Of a stretch of DNA of 64,000 bases, positions 11,673 through 22,169 are shown piece by piece (positions within the stretch are counted from its first letter, which is position 1; every line of letters starts with the position of its first letter). The notes below the pieces were generated by a model, which had not been told where the DNA came from, did not search any database, and saw only the letters and a program-made list of their open reading frames with translations. The translations under genes and the position numbers were made by a program. This stretch comes from Euryodendron excelsum (lineage: Eukaryota > Streptophyta > Magnoliopsida > Ericales > Pentaphylacaceae). The stretch spans positions 34,427,501 through 34,491,500 of the forward strand of contig CM065397.1 in NCBI GenBank assembly GCA_033060915.1, in the 5' to 3' direction.

Positions 11673-12111
11673 ATTGAGAGCTCTTGCTTTCTCTTGAATA
11701 GCAAGGAAGTCCATTGAAATAAAGGAAGGCCTGCGAAGTTTTCTTCTATATATTTTCCTTTCGTCCTAAATGAATTATCAAAATTCTTTGTGAAAGAATT
11801 CATGAATATTAAGCAGGTTAAATTGATATGATGAGACGCCATCGATTCTTTTTACCCTATACACAGCATCCTTTCCTAAAGCCCATTTTGAGCCAATTAC
11901 ATTTCTTTGACAAACCCGACCCAGTGATCACCTCCCACAAATGGTGAAAGTAAAACTAGAAAGAAATAAGCAAAAGAAGAAACACAAACCGGATAGGTCC
12001 CAAAGGCGAAATGAAAAGAAGAGAAAGGATGAATGAATGAAATGAGGACCCAGAACTATCATGATTAACAAAGCTGGGGGCAACAACAAGGAAAATAAGC
12101 AACAACTTAAC

Positions 12112-12150
<39 letters not shown>

Positions 12151-13119
12151 AAAGAAGAAAAATAGAGGGAATGGTGAAGAAGGAATAGAGGAGAGTTTCA
12201 AAAGTGATCGCAGGTCATAAGTAAGCCTTGAAAAAGTGGAAATACTTTAAGCCTTTATGCCCCTTTTCTTCAACAACCCTACAACCTGGCCCACGTTATA
12301 ACCAAATTAAAGCCCTCTCCAATCAATGAAAACTGCTTAGTCTAAACTGAGTCTAGCATAAGAAGGATGATGATTTTCGAACGTAATTTTTATGAGAAAA
12401 TACCTGGAACATCGAAGTTTCCGTTCCTAACACAGATCCTTCCTGAATTACAAGAGAATTCCTCGTTCCTAAAAAAAAATGTGTTACCCCAAGAGCGCGA
12501 CGAAAACTTGCAAGAGCATCGCAAGTAAAAAGATGGAGGCATGGCAAGATACAAACCTGTCGATTTGGAAAAAACCCGCGAGGGCATTAAGATGCAAAAA
12601 TGACAGAGTTGGGATCAGTGAAAACCTTTAAGGGTGCAGATGGAAAAAATAGTTTTAAAAAAAACCTTCTCTTTCCTTTTCTGGCTTATCTCAACAAATG
12701 GGTAAGTAGTTCCCAACTCATGGCAAGAAAAGACAGGGAAGAAAATCACAATTGCCAACAGAGGCATTCTTTCCAAAGCAATGGGCCAAGAAGAAGGAAT
12801 AATGTGGACCCCTGCCAAAAATATCTCAATGAGAATCCCATCCCAAGGAAGTAATTCTTGTCCTATAGATGTATTTCTTGCCATAACGTATGTTTAAACT
12901 GACAAAGTGGCACAGGAACAAACAGATGGTGGCACTCCCCAAAAAGAAGGTAAATTCCACTACAGCAAAATAATGAGAGCCAAACTAACATTAGCATATT
13001 TACAAATGTAGGAAATTCTAAAAGAAAATCCATATATCTCGGGGTAGGCTAGCTGCCTACAGTGCAAACAAAGAGGGAAAGGAAAGAAGAAGAGGAAAAA
13101 CTGCATCAAGAGCGGCGGG
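11673..13119 (+). mobile_element. Element A spacer between pol and antisense gene
   Basis: No credible ORF. Contains a 32-base A run at 12118-12149 and AT-rich filler. The text between about 11880 and 12900 resembles, by general impression, the pol-downstream spacer common to Tat/Ogre elements. Short ORFs here are chance. Confidence 0.6.
12118..12149 (+). repeat. Poly(A) run
   Basis: 32 consecutive A. No target duplication or LINE/SINE body was recognised next to it, so it is listed as simple sequence. Confidence 0.95.
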
Positions 13120-14998
13120 CTACGATATAACAGTCTCATCCCCATTCGATGAGTCATCATCCGAACCTTTAGTACCAAGACCCACGAGACCAAGACTAGC
13201 TGACGAAGGACCAGCTTCGCGGAATGGTGGCATCACCAACCTTTTCCCAAAAGGGCCATCACTGGTAGAGGCCCCGAAGGATGAAGTCGATAACTGACTT
13301 AGTCCATGACACTGGCACCGGTCAAGAAGATGAGCCCTCTCCTAAGAAAGAGTATGTACCATGTCCCTTAATAAAGCTATGAGTTCGTCCCAGGGATCAG
13401 CCCCTGTTGAAGAAAGAGTGTCTCGGGACCCCCAAGGGTGCCTAAGTTCCTAAGATATATCGGTCAAAGGGCAGTCTCTCATCCTATGAGTCACCTCAAG
13501 CTGCCCCTCCAAGTCACTCACCCGTCTCCTGCTGGCCTCCATTAGAATCTCCAACTCATCTAACCGGGCGCAATAAAGTCTTCAATGCTGTCTCACCCTG
13601 ATGATAGCAATGGCTAAAAGATTGACATACCCCACTGAAGGTAAAGGAGACTTTGGGAGAGGATCTCTAACTATGGCGTCCCCCAAAACATACATCTGGA
13701 ACCATCTGTCATAATCAGCAGTGGCTATCGGAACAAAGGAGAATGGACGATCTAAGCTGTCATGCGCTGCCAGAGTCTACCACAACCTCGTCAACTCGGT
13801 CATCATACCTCTTAGCACACCATCATCAAAATAAATCTGATATCCTATCGCCATGGCTATGTATAGGACGTCCTGCGTCCGACCTAACTGACGAAGAACT
13901 CAAATGCCAAAGAAAGGGACAACACCCCTCAGGCTGATCAAAGGGATAAAAACCCAGTCAGAAGTCTGTACCCTCAACAAATCAACATTGCACAAACCCA
14001 CAAACCACTGAACTAAATCAAATATCTGAGGAACGCCATCCATGTCATCTAAGAATTAGGGCAGTCCATAGCATCAATGATCTCCTGTTGAGACCTCACT
14101 AAGGCATAGATAGGGTTGACCTCCGGATACTATATATGACAAGTGATGCGGTTGATAAATAGATGCTCGAGAGCCTATAGTTGAAAAATGGCCAAAGACC
14201 CTCTAAAGTAAGCGTTCTCCCCACTCTGGTGCTGAGTAAAGCTCACATAGGTCTCACCCACTACTAAAGGGGCGTAAGAATACCCTCATCGAATCGACAA
14301 TAACAAGGAGTAAAGTCTGCCATCCACCTGGCCATCTCCTTGAGGGAATACTAAAAGACTCAGCAGGATCAAGGTAAGGGCATTCATCCAAGCAATAGGC
14401 CACTCTGAAGTAGTATACCAAACACCAGGGGGAGTAACCTAACCAATGTGAAACTCAAAATGATCTAGTAGAAAGTCCACCTGAAGAACCGAAAAAACAA
14501 ATGGGAGTTTAAATTCAGAATCTGGTACCTGAGTCCCAACTAACCAGAAACAACAGACAAAAAGCCCCTAAGAAAGTTTGGACTCACGATAGCCTCCTGA
14601 CCATTCCTCAAACCTAATAAGCACCCATATTGATGAGGAGTCGGTGTCATATCAAAATCATTAAAGCGAAACAAACATAGCTCAGGGCACCAAAAGGCAC
14701 CAAATGCCTCAACCAAACCAGGTATCAGCCAAACGAAGAGAAGTGATCCTAGATACTTAAAAATCCTACAAAAGATCCGCTGCTTCTCCTTAGTGTAGCT
14801 TTCATACCAAGCGCGGAGCTGAGACATGATGGTAGGATCCTCCTCGACCCTCGCACCTAGAGCAGTAAAGGACTACCCACTGGTAGCACTCCTACCTTGG
14901 GCGGAGCCACTCCTGCTAGCACTGCCCTTCTCTGGCTCAACTCGCAGCGCCTTCCCGCAGTGCCTCCTCTCGGAATCGTCATCGCTAGGGACCGACAT
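13120..14998 (-). pseudogene. Element A antisense extra ORF (about 600 residues, decayed)
   Basis: On the minus strand a start ATG at 14998 lies one base after a splice-acceptor-like TTTCTTTTCAG. The protein begins MSVPSDDDSERR, has an S/G/R-rich linker, then (14540-14860) LRAWYESYTKEKQRIF and FRFNDFDMTPTPHQYGCLLG, and ends in an acidic KGSDDDSSNGDETVIS with TAG at 13122-13120. About ten stops interrupt it (for example at about 14874 and 14549). The middle block resembles the N-terminal plant-mobile-domain-like/DUF7745 region found in Ogre/Tat-associated proteins (recognised by pattern, not by search). Extra ORFs, some antisense, between pol and the 3' LTR are described for Tat elements. The homologous ORF in element C is on its antisense strand too. 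Function unknown. Confidence 0.65.
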
Positions 14999-16283
14999 CC
15001 TGAAAAGAAACAACGGAAAAGAATGTAGAAAGTTGATCAGCAATAGGATATACATGAAAGCAAAAAGCAAAAGGCAAATATATATATATAACCAAAAAAA
15101 TGAAAAAAAAAATAAAAAAGGAGAAAACAAAGAAGAAAAAGAAAAAGAAAAAAAAGGGAAGAAGAAAAAAAAAAGAAAGAAAAAGAAAGGAAGAAAAAAA
15201 AGGAACTAAGGCCCTGTCCATTCCCCCAGTTCTGTTTCAAAGTTTTCTAACGGTTTTTTGAGCTTTTTCCTCAAAAAGTTCAATTACAAAATTTCTAACC
15301 GATTATACAGGCTTTCTCCTTCAAAATCCCTGTTTCAAAGTTTTCTAACGATTTTTTGAGCTTTTTCCTCAAAAAGTTCCATTTCAAAATTTTAAACCGA
15401 TTTCCTAAGCTTTCTCCTTTAAAAGCCCTGTTTCTAAGTTTTCTAGCGGTTTTTCAAGCTTTTTCCTCAAAGATTTCTGTTACGAGTTTTTAAACCAGTT
15501 TCTTGGGCTTTCACCTTCAAAAGCCCTGTTTCAAAAAGTTTTTTAAAGGTTTTTCAAACTTTTTTTCTCAAAAAGTTCTATTGCAAAATTTCAAACTAGT
15601 TTCCCAGGTTCTCCTTTAAAAGCCTTGTTAGAAAAAGTTTTTTAAGATTTTCTGGGCTTTCTCCTTCAAAAGTAACTTCTTTTTCTAAAAGTCTTAGAGT
15701 CGGAACGTTGAATTTTTAAAGGGTCTATACTTTTTGAAAAAATTTCGGCAGAGTTCTGCCTTAAAAAGTCACTATCCCGAAATTCAACAAATCATAAACA
15801 CATCACCAAAGCTCTCCGAGCCCCCAACCACGTCAATCAACACCATCCTATCCTCCATGGCACATGACCCATAATGGAAAACAATTTTTAAGTCAATTTC
15901 TTCGCTTTTCAGTAGGTTTAATTTTTAAATTTTTCTTAATTTTTCATATTTTCCTTAATTTTTTAAAATTTAAAAATTCAAAATTTTTCAAAAAATTTCA
16001 TAACTTCATATGGCTGTTCCATATATTTTTCTAAGACATCCAGTACGAAAATCAAGCATAAACACACAAAACCCAAGCCTACACGAGCAATTTTCTAAAT
16101 CCTGTAGGAAATCCTTTTCCATAACATGCAAAATCGTTCCAAACACACTCAAATCATCATCAAATCGCAAAAACAACCTGCCCATTGCTATCTAAACATC
16201 CTAAAACATATATTTACACTAATCATACACAAAAAAGGGGCACACGTACATCAAAATAAATAAAATTTCAAAAAACCACCAAC
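14999..16283 (-). other. Putative 5'UTR intron of the antisense gene in A
   Basis: Acceptor CTTTTCAG (minus strand, AG at 15001-15000) precedes the ATG by one base. The donor proposed is AAAG/GTTGGT at 16283, placed by similarity to the better GTGAGT donor in element C (50334). Intron size would be about 1.28 kb. It contains a purine-rich tract (15095-15205, pyrimidine-rich on the coding strand) and the 98-bp tandem array. Acceptor is convincing; donor is inferred. Confidence 0.45.
15232..15690. repeat. 98-bp tandem repeat array (about 4.7 copies)
   Basis: Copies start CTGTTTCAAAGTTTTCTAAC at 15232, 15330, 15428, 15526 and, diverged, 15624: spacing is exactly 98 each time. Each unit alternates CTGTTTCAAAG and TCAAAAAGTT segments. 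It lies between the antisense ORF and the 3' LTR, where Ogre relatives are known to carry variable tandem repeats. Confidence 0.92.
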
Positions 16284-16588
16284 CTTTGGGTTTCTGGCAA
16301 AATCCAAGCTTTTCGACGAGAATTCGGCAACAATGGCAACTTTTGGCGCGTGCCTGACATCCCATAGGAAGAACCAACGAAGATCCCTGGAAATCCCCAC
16401 GTCAAAGCTCTCCGATCACCCTAAAATATCAAAACCCGTAAGCAAATACGCGAAACTGTTCTATTTTAACCCACGGCGTAACGCATGTAGCAGATGCGCC
16501 AGAGGCAAGTTCAAGCTGGCGCATTTAGCATATGCACCAGCGTCATTTTTGAACAGACGCATGTGCTAAACGCAGCAAGCCCTTCGAC

Positions 16589-16600
16589 TTCCCGCCAAAA
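16589..16600 (-). promoter_or_regulatory. E2F-like site upstream of antisense gene in A
   Basis: Minus strand reads TTTTGGCGGGAA, matching the canonical E2F consensus TTTSSCGC/TTTGGCGG. It lies about 300 bases upstream of the proposed splice donor of the antisense gene. The identical 12-mer occurs at the same relative place in element C (50082-50093). No clear TATA follows; TTAAAATAG near 16465 is the nearest candidate. Confidence 0.45.
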
Positions 16601-16884
16601 CCAGTTTTGAACACCCTTAAGGCCACAAAACATTTTTAAGAAGTTTCAAAAACCCAAAAATTACTTTTTGAACTCTCGATTTCAAATACCCAAACTTTTC
16701 AAACCCAAAAATTGTCATTTTCAAAGCCCGAATCATGAGGAAAATTCAAAAGAGCCTAGATTTTTCAAATTCAAAGCTTTCAAAAGGAGAGACTCAACAG
16801 TAGTCCCAAGCTTTTCAGGGTGTTGTCCATCCGACCAGAAAGGGATCCTTACCTTATTATTTTTCTACCTTCAATAAGCAAAGA

Positions 16885-16902
16885 CAGAAAAAGAGGGACA
16901 GC
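16885..16902 (+). other. Polypurine tract of element A
   Basis: CAGAAAAAGAGGGACAGC immediately before the TGTATGCACC start of the 3' LTR; compare AAAGAGAGGGGCAGC before TGTAAGCACC in element C. It is the plus-strand primer site in retrotransposition. Confidence 0.85.
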
Positions 16903-17082
16903 TGTATGCACCCCATTTTTGCCAGCTCAATAGTTTCTTACTTGACCGAATCTAGTTTTCAGGCATCACAGCACATACGAGCCCAAGACGGCTCTTTCGA
17001 ACTCCAACTCAATCAGCTAGTCGCTTCCCATGCCCGTGAGGCCCAGTTGAGGTTGAAAAGACTGTGTTGCTTTTAGGCACTC

Positions 17083-17445
17083 CAAGCAACTTTTCAAGAC
17101 TAGACAGTCTCAAAAGCCAATGCAATCCAAGCAGCTTTCCGAGACTGGGTGGTCTCGGGAACCAATGCCATCTAGGTAGCTTCCTGAGATTGGGCGACCC
17201 CGGGGATTAACACCTTATCAAATTCCAGATGGTTCACTTTTGGCGCCTGCTAGTCCGCCAATGTTGATATCCATCATTCAGTAGTTCTCCGAGACCAGGC
17301 ATTCTGGGGGACCAACACCACCACATAGGTAGCTTTTTGAGACCAGGCGTTCTCAGAAACCAACACCGCCCTCCAAGTAGCTCTTTGAGACCGGGCGATC
17401 TCAAGAGCCAACACCACATAGGTAGCTTTCTTAGACCGGGTAGTC
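17083..17445. repeat. 45-48-bp tandem array near the start of the A LTR
   Basis: Units centred on GAGACCNGGCGNTCTC recur at 17096, 17141, 17186, 17291, 17339, 17387 and 17432, with an interruption between 17206 and 17285. Most units contain a short inverted repeat of the GAGAC...GTCTC type. Confidence 0.85.
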
Positions 17446-17940
17446 TATGGAGCCAACACATAGGTCAACACCGGTGCCTACTAGCCTAACTCGGTGAACA
17501 ATGACCAAACCTGCCCCTTGAGCCTCTAGGCATGTCTTTAAGAAAGTTCAAAATCCCTCAAGATAGTAAGCCCACCATTCCAAAGCATTCCTAGATAGTT
17601 AGGCATACTCAACGAGCCATCTTGTCCAATTCTGGCCCCATTCCGTTCAACACCGGTCAAAATGAATATTTTGCCCCTAGATGCCCCAGCATAGTACAAA
17701 TCCTACCAAACAACAAAAACATTTTCCAGGGCCATCCCCAAACAGTCTGGCACCCTTAACACACCACTCCAATCCACCTAGCCCTTTTCGACCAAGCGTG
17801 GTTAAAAAGACCGTTTTACCCCTAGCAGCTGGAACGTGCCCTGAAATGGGTATTGAATGGAAGATGTCATCATACACCACTATTTGACCCAAGGTGAGCC
17901 CCACGACTCTAAACACTCCTGACTCAACAAAAGTCCCTTG

Positions 17941-18560
17941 GAGCGTCTCGCAGACGCTCTGCGAGGATTGTCTTTTCTCTTGGTTCCTTAATTACATCGC
18001 ATCGTCAAATGACTTAAGAAATGTGCAAATCAGAGAATCCCCACAAGCCTATCCATAGGTCTTTCCATCGATATGGCTCGATTGAATAGATCACTTCCCG
18101 AAGCCCCTGATCGCAAGGCTTAAAAGCTGCTACTTTTAATAACTCCTTGAGCGTCTCATAGACGCTCCGCCAAGGTTGTCTTTTTACTCAAATTCCCTTA
18201 TTATAACGCACCATCAAATGACTTAAGAAAAGTGTAAATTATGAAGTTTCTAAAAGTATTTCCAGAGCACTGTCTATCAGTATTGTTCGATGGAAAAGAT
18301 CGTTTCCTGAAGCCCTCAATTGCATGGCTCGAAAGCTTCTACTTTTAGTAACTCCTATAGCTTCTCATAGACGCTCTGTCAAGATTGTCTTTTTCTCCAA
18401 TTCTCTTATTATAACGCACCGTCAAATGACTTGAGACAAGCATAAATTAGGGAATTCCCAAAAGTATTTTCCATCGGTACGGTCCAACCAAAAAGATCGC
18501 TTCCCGGAGGTCTCGATCACGTGGCCCAAAAATGACTACTTTTGAAATATCAATGGAGCG
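17941..18560. repeat. About 208-bp tandem array in A LTR (3 copies)
   Basis: Copies start at 17941, 18149 and 18358, with a partial start at 18556. The first two begin with a perfect palindrome GAGCGTCT-N3-AGACGCTC; the third is eroded. Each unit also carries TCAAATGACTTAAGA-like and AAAGATCGCTTCCCG-like segments. Confidence 0.9.
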
Positions 18561-18867
18561 TTTTTATGCACACTTCTCGAGATGACAGCTCATTCTTTTG
18601 AACACTTTTCAAGCTCTTCGAAAATTCAAAGTTCTTGAGAAACACTAGGAGAACATCATGGACGCAACTGATTTCCCTAAATCTTTCCCGAATTGCACAA
18701 TTATCGAGGTAACGTTTAAATGACCATTCTCAGCGACGGAGCGTATGCTACATGCACCCATATTTTGATCAAATCGATCAAAATTTTGCTTGCTCCCTAA
18801 GTTAAGCTAGTACAAAGTATGCCACGTGGCATTCAAAGAGAGAAACAGTACTGGTACATGTAACACA

Positions 18868-18940
18868 TGCGCTAAGGCAAAATTTGCCCAAGCGCAGGTG
18901 CTACATATGCTAGCCCCTAGGGATTTTTTCTATAAATACA
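18868..18940 (+). promoter_or_regulatory. A 3' LTR core promoter with proximal palindrome
   Basis: TATAAATACA at 18931-18940 is a good TATA box. About 35 bases upstream lies a 29-bp palindrome (18868-18896): arms TGCGCT-aa-GGCAAA and TTTGCC-ca-AGCGCA. Transcription would run rightwards, in the direction of the element. Confidence 0.7.
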
Positions 18941-20179
18941 GGCCTCCCCCTTTTCATATTCCAAAATCGAAATTAGCAGCGAAGGCCTTCAAAAACTGCT
19001 CCAGAAATTCGAAATCCTATATACACCTCACCTCCACACACTTGGGTAAGATTCTACCTCTCTCTAGCCTATACACTCTATCTACAAAGCACCTAATGCG
19101 CTAGAGAAACCCCTTCAAGCCTCCTTAAGCCCCTTGAAGTTCAAGAGAAGTCATCCATGGAAGCTTGAAGTTGTTTCAAAGACAAAAGGTGGTATTTTTT
19201 TTACATTTTTGCAATCCTCACTCCTCTTTTCACCCTCATAGCCTACTTAGGCTATTCTTTATTTTAACCCCCATCTTCTAACCCCCTTTCTTGCATGCTC
19301 GAAACAAGAGAGCTCTTAGTTCATGCCTAGGGAAAAGTTTGTGAGAGCTCTTAGTCCCTTGACTTTATTTTGCAACCATACATTTCATTACTTTCCAAAA
19401 TTGCACTAAAACGGCTTTTAAACCCTCTTCTTCTAAATTGATTGTCAAAGTTTTTACTCTCTTGAACTTTGTGGTTGAAATGCTCATTTGCAACCCTCTC
19501 TTGAGTGGTTATCTTATTACCCTAATCATATGAACCTTAGTTTATTAGGGTTGGTTCTATTCAACTCCAAAAAAATTTTCAAGACAAACCCCTTCAAGAA
19601 AGGTTGACAAAAGTTCATTCCCTTAAAATTTGTATAAAAATGATTTTCCAAAAATTACCATCTCCATCTTGATTTTTAGAAGTCTTGCCCTCTTGAATAT
19701 TGTGGTTGGAATGGTTCTATGGAGTCTCCTTTAGAATGATTTCCCTTAAATCAACCGTACGAGCCCTTATTCTTTAAAGTGGTTTTTGTCACCTTAAAAA
19801 TGGTTTTACAAAGCCTCTTTTCCAAAAAAATAGTTTCTAAAGGTTTATTTTCTTTAATTCTCAATGAAAGAAACTTTCAAAACTATCTTGTCTATATATT
19901 GATTTTTAAGGTTTTCACTCTCTAAAGTTAGAGGTTATAATAATCCTCATAAGCCCTCCTTGGAATGGCTCTTCATTCTTGACCATACAAACCCTACACT
20001 TTCTAGAGACAAATTTCCATGGAAATGATCTTCTTCAAATCCATATAATTTTTTAAGTTTATTTTCCAAGTTCTTTACATTTACACCATAATTTTTCAAA
20101 ACCCATTTTCAAAGTGCATGCATAAAACCACCCCTCAAAAACCACTAGGTCAAAACCCTAGTTTAAAACTACCTTACAA

Positions 20180-20450
20180 CCCTAGGTTAATTTAACCCTA
20201 GTTGTCCAACCCTAAGTTTTCCTAATCCAAGTTAGTTAACCCTAAGTCAACCAAACCTTAGGTTAACCTAACCTTGGTTAGTTAACCCTAGGTCACCTTA
20301 ACCATAGATTAACCTAATCCAAGTTAGTTAATCCTAGGTCACCTTAACCCTAGGTTAACCTAACCCAAGTTAGTTAACCCTAGGTCACCTTAACCCTAGT
20401 CCAACCTACCTCGAGTTATTTAACCCTAGATCAACCCAACATAGGTTAAT
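20180..20450. repeat. 46-bp tandem array with CCCTAGGTCACC motif
   Basis: GTTAACCCTAGG-like starts at 20281, 20327 and 20373 give an exact 46-bp period; degenerate copies flank them. Telomere-like CCCTAA words occur but the unit is not a telomere repeat. Confidence 0.85.
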
Positions 20451-22145
20451 AAGTTTCAAGGTTCCAATTGAAGGATCCCTTTTTCAAATAATCTTTTAAC
20501 TCAAAAACCATTTCATAACATATTTTCAAAAGCCTCCTACTCTCTTGAGATTTCAAAAATCAACCTCAAAACCTTTTCAAATATGCCTACACTATATCTT
20601 CAAAATGCCTCCAAGAAGTTCTCTTAAACTTGTCTCAACTAAAAAGGGCTAGACACTTAACATTTTCCAAAAACTATTTTCAAAAATATTTTAGAGAATT
20701 CACAACCCCAAAAGATCCATAACCCTATATGGTTAAGGATTCCAAGGGAACATGATACATTAAGTACAACCTTCAAAATTTTCTATACTAGGGTTCTAAA
20801 AACACTAAGTGTTTTCAAAAACTCTTTTCTAAAATGATCTTCAAACATCACATTCTTGAAGCAACCCTAATCTTTCCATGGTTAGGATTTTTTCAAGTGT
20901 AAGTGAAATATTCAAGAAGGGTTTAAAAACCAATGGGAACTCTCTAGCCCCTTTTTCCAAATTTGTTTTCAAACTCATTGCCCTGAAGAAGTTTAGTTCT
21001 TCAATGACTAACCTCTCAAAGGTGATGAAACATTAAACATGTCTTACATAAAGTATATTAAGGCCACTTTCAAAAGCTTTTTGAAGACGAGTTCACAAGA
21101 GCATTTTCAACCCAAACTCTACCCCTTAAGTTTTCGAAACAAGATTTCAAAACATTTTCAAAATTTCCTTGAGTTATTCCAAAGCTTTTCCAAAACTCCC
21201 TTGAGTTTGTTAAAAACATTTAAAATCCTCTTCAATCCCAACTTTAAAAACATTTCAAACATCCCAAGTCCTATTGCAAAGGTATTTTTTCAAACTCTCG
21301 AGTTCTCTTTTTCCAAAGACCTCAAAATGTCTTCAAACTTTTTCAAAGATTTCAAAGTGTCTTAAAAACTTTTCAATGGCCTTAATGCGCCTCTTTTTCC
21401 ATCGGGCCCTTGCTTGAACTACGAATGACCTGATTCTCGCCAAATGAGATACATAGGTAACCTAAAATGGTGCGGTCCCAACCCTTATTTCAACCCAAGT
21501 TCCCATTTGAAAATTTTCTATCAATTTAAGATTTCTATTTCAAATCCCTTCAAAACTTTTATATTTCCAAACATTTTTCCAAAACTTGCATCAAGCATCA
21601 TTCCTCCAAAAAGTGATGATTAAACCCATTTTTCAAAATTTGAAAGTGGACATTAAGTGGATATTAATAACCAATTATACAAGTAAATGAATTAAGGGTG
21701 ATTAGACATGTAGGTACCGTAAGGGCGGGGTAGGGTGATGATCTTAGAATATCTTCCCTGCACGTAACCAGCCCCAGAGCATAGATATTTAGTTCAAAGA
21801 CTAATCTAGAGTCATGCTTCCAAAAGGGCTTTTCAAACATTTTCGAAAAGGTTACTAAAAATCCTTTTTCTAAAAAGCCTTCTTAGAAGGACATTTCTAA
21901 AACATTTTCGAAAAACCTATGTCTAGTCTTCATATTACACTTAATTTTTGGTGACCTAGCACATCTTTAACTATATTAGGTGGGGACTTCAAAATTTTTT
22001 CAAAAGCCCTTAAATCAAATCAAGTTTTCAAGATCAAACCTGGTTGCACTCGTCCTTCTAGGAGGATGAGTTCTAACAAGAGAGAGCACCGTGTTTTTCC
22101 TGAATCTAGTAAGGCTTGTTGGTGTCCAAAAATGAAGGCGTGACA

Positions 22146-22169
22146 ACCCTATTCCGCCCTTGTGGTACC
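22146..22169 (-). mobile_element. LTR Y, short left fragment between A and S
   Basis: ACCCTATTCCGCCCTTGTGG and following bases are the reverse complement of the conserved LTR motif GGTACC...GGGCGGGGTAGGGT. This fragment links the A insertion site (ACCCT) to the S insertion site (GTACC); the LTR resumes at 26862. Confidence 0.7.

Larger units (their letters stand above)
16903..22145 (+). mobile_element. Element A 3' LTR, complete (5243 bp)
   Basis: Starts TGTATGCACCCC just after the PPT and ends GGCGTGACA at 22145. It carries, in order, a 45-48-bp array, a 208-bp array, a promoter palindrome, TATA box (18931), a GAAACAAG stretch, a 46-bp array, and the conserved blocks with GAGATACATAGGTAACC (21445) and GTAAGGGCGGGGTAGGG (21719). 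After it comes ACCCT, the presumed target duplication, whose partner should lie left of the window. Small ORFs inside are not genes. Confidence 0.9.

Noticed and set aside
12118..12149. Poly(A) tail of a LINE/SINE or processed pseudogene
   Set aside because: No body, no target duplication and continuous element A sequence on both sides.
17083..17445. CRISPR-like array of palindromic repeats
   Set aside because: Units are contiguous and degenerate with no unique spacers; the genome is plant and the array lies within an LTR.
20180..20450. Telomeric repeat
   Set aside because: CCCTAA-like words occur but the period is 46 bp and the unit is CCCTAGGTCACC-type; position and homology place it inside an LTR.
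21039..21365. 108-codon ORF in the A 3' LTR
   Set aside because: F/K/S-rich filler; the matching stretch of the A 5' LTR (607-900) has stops and no conserved frame.
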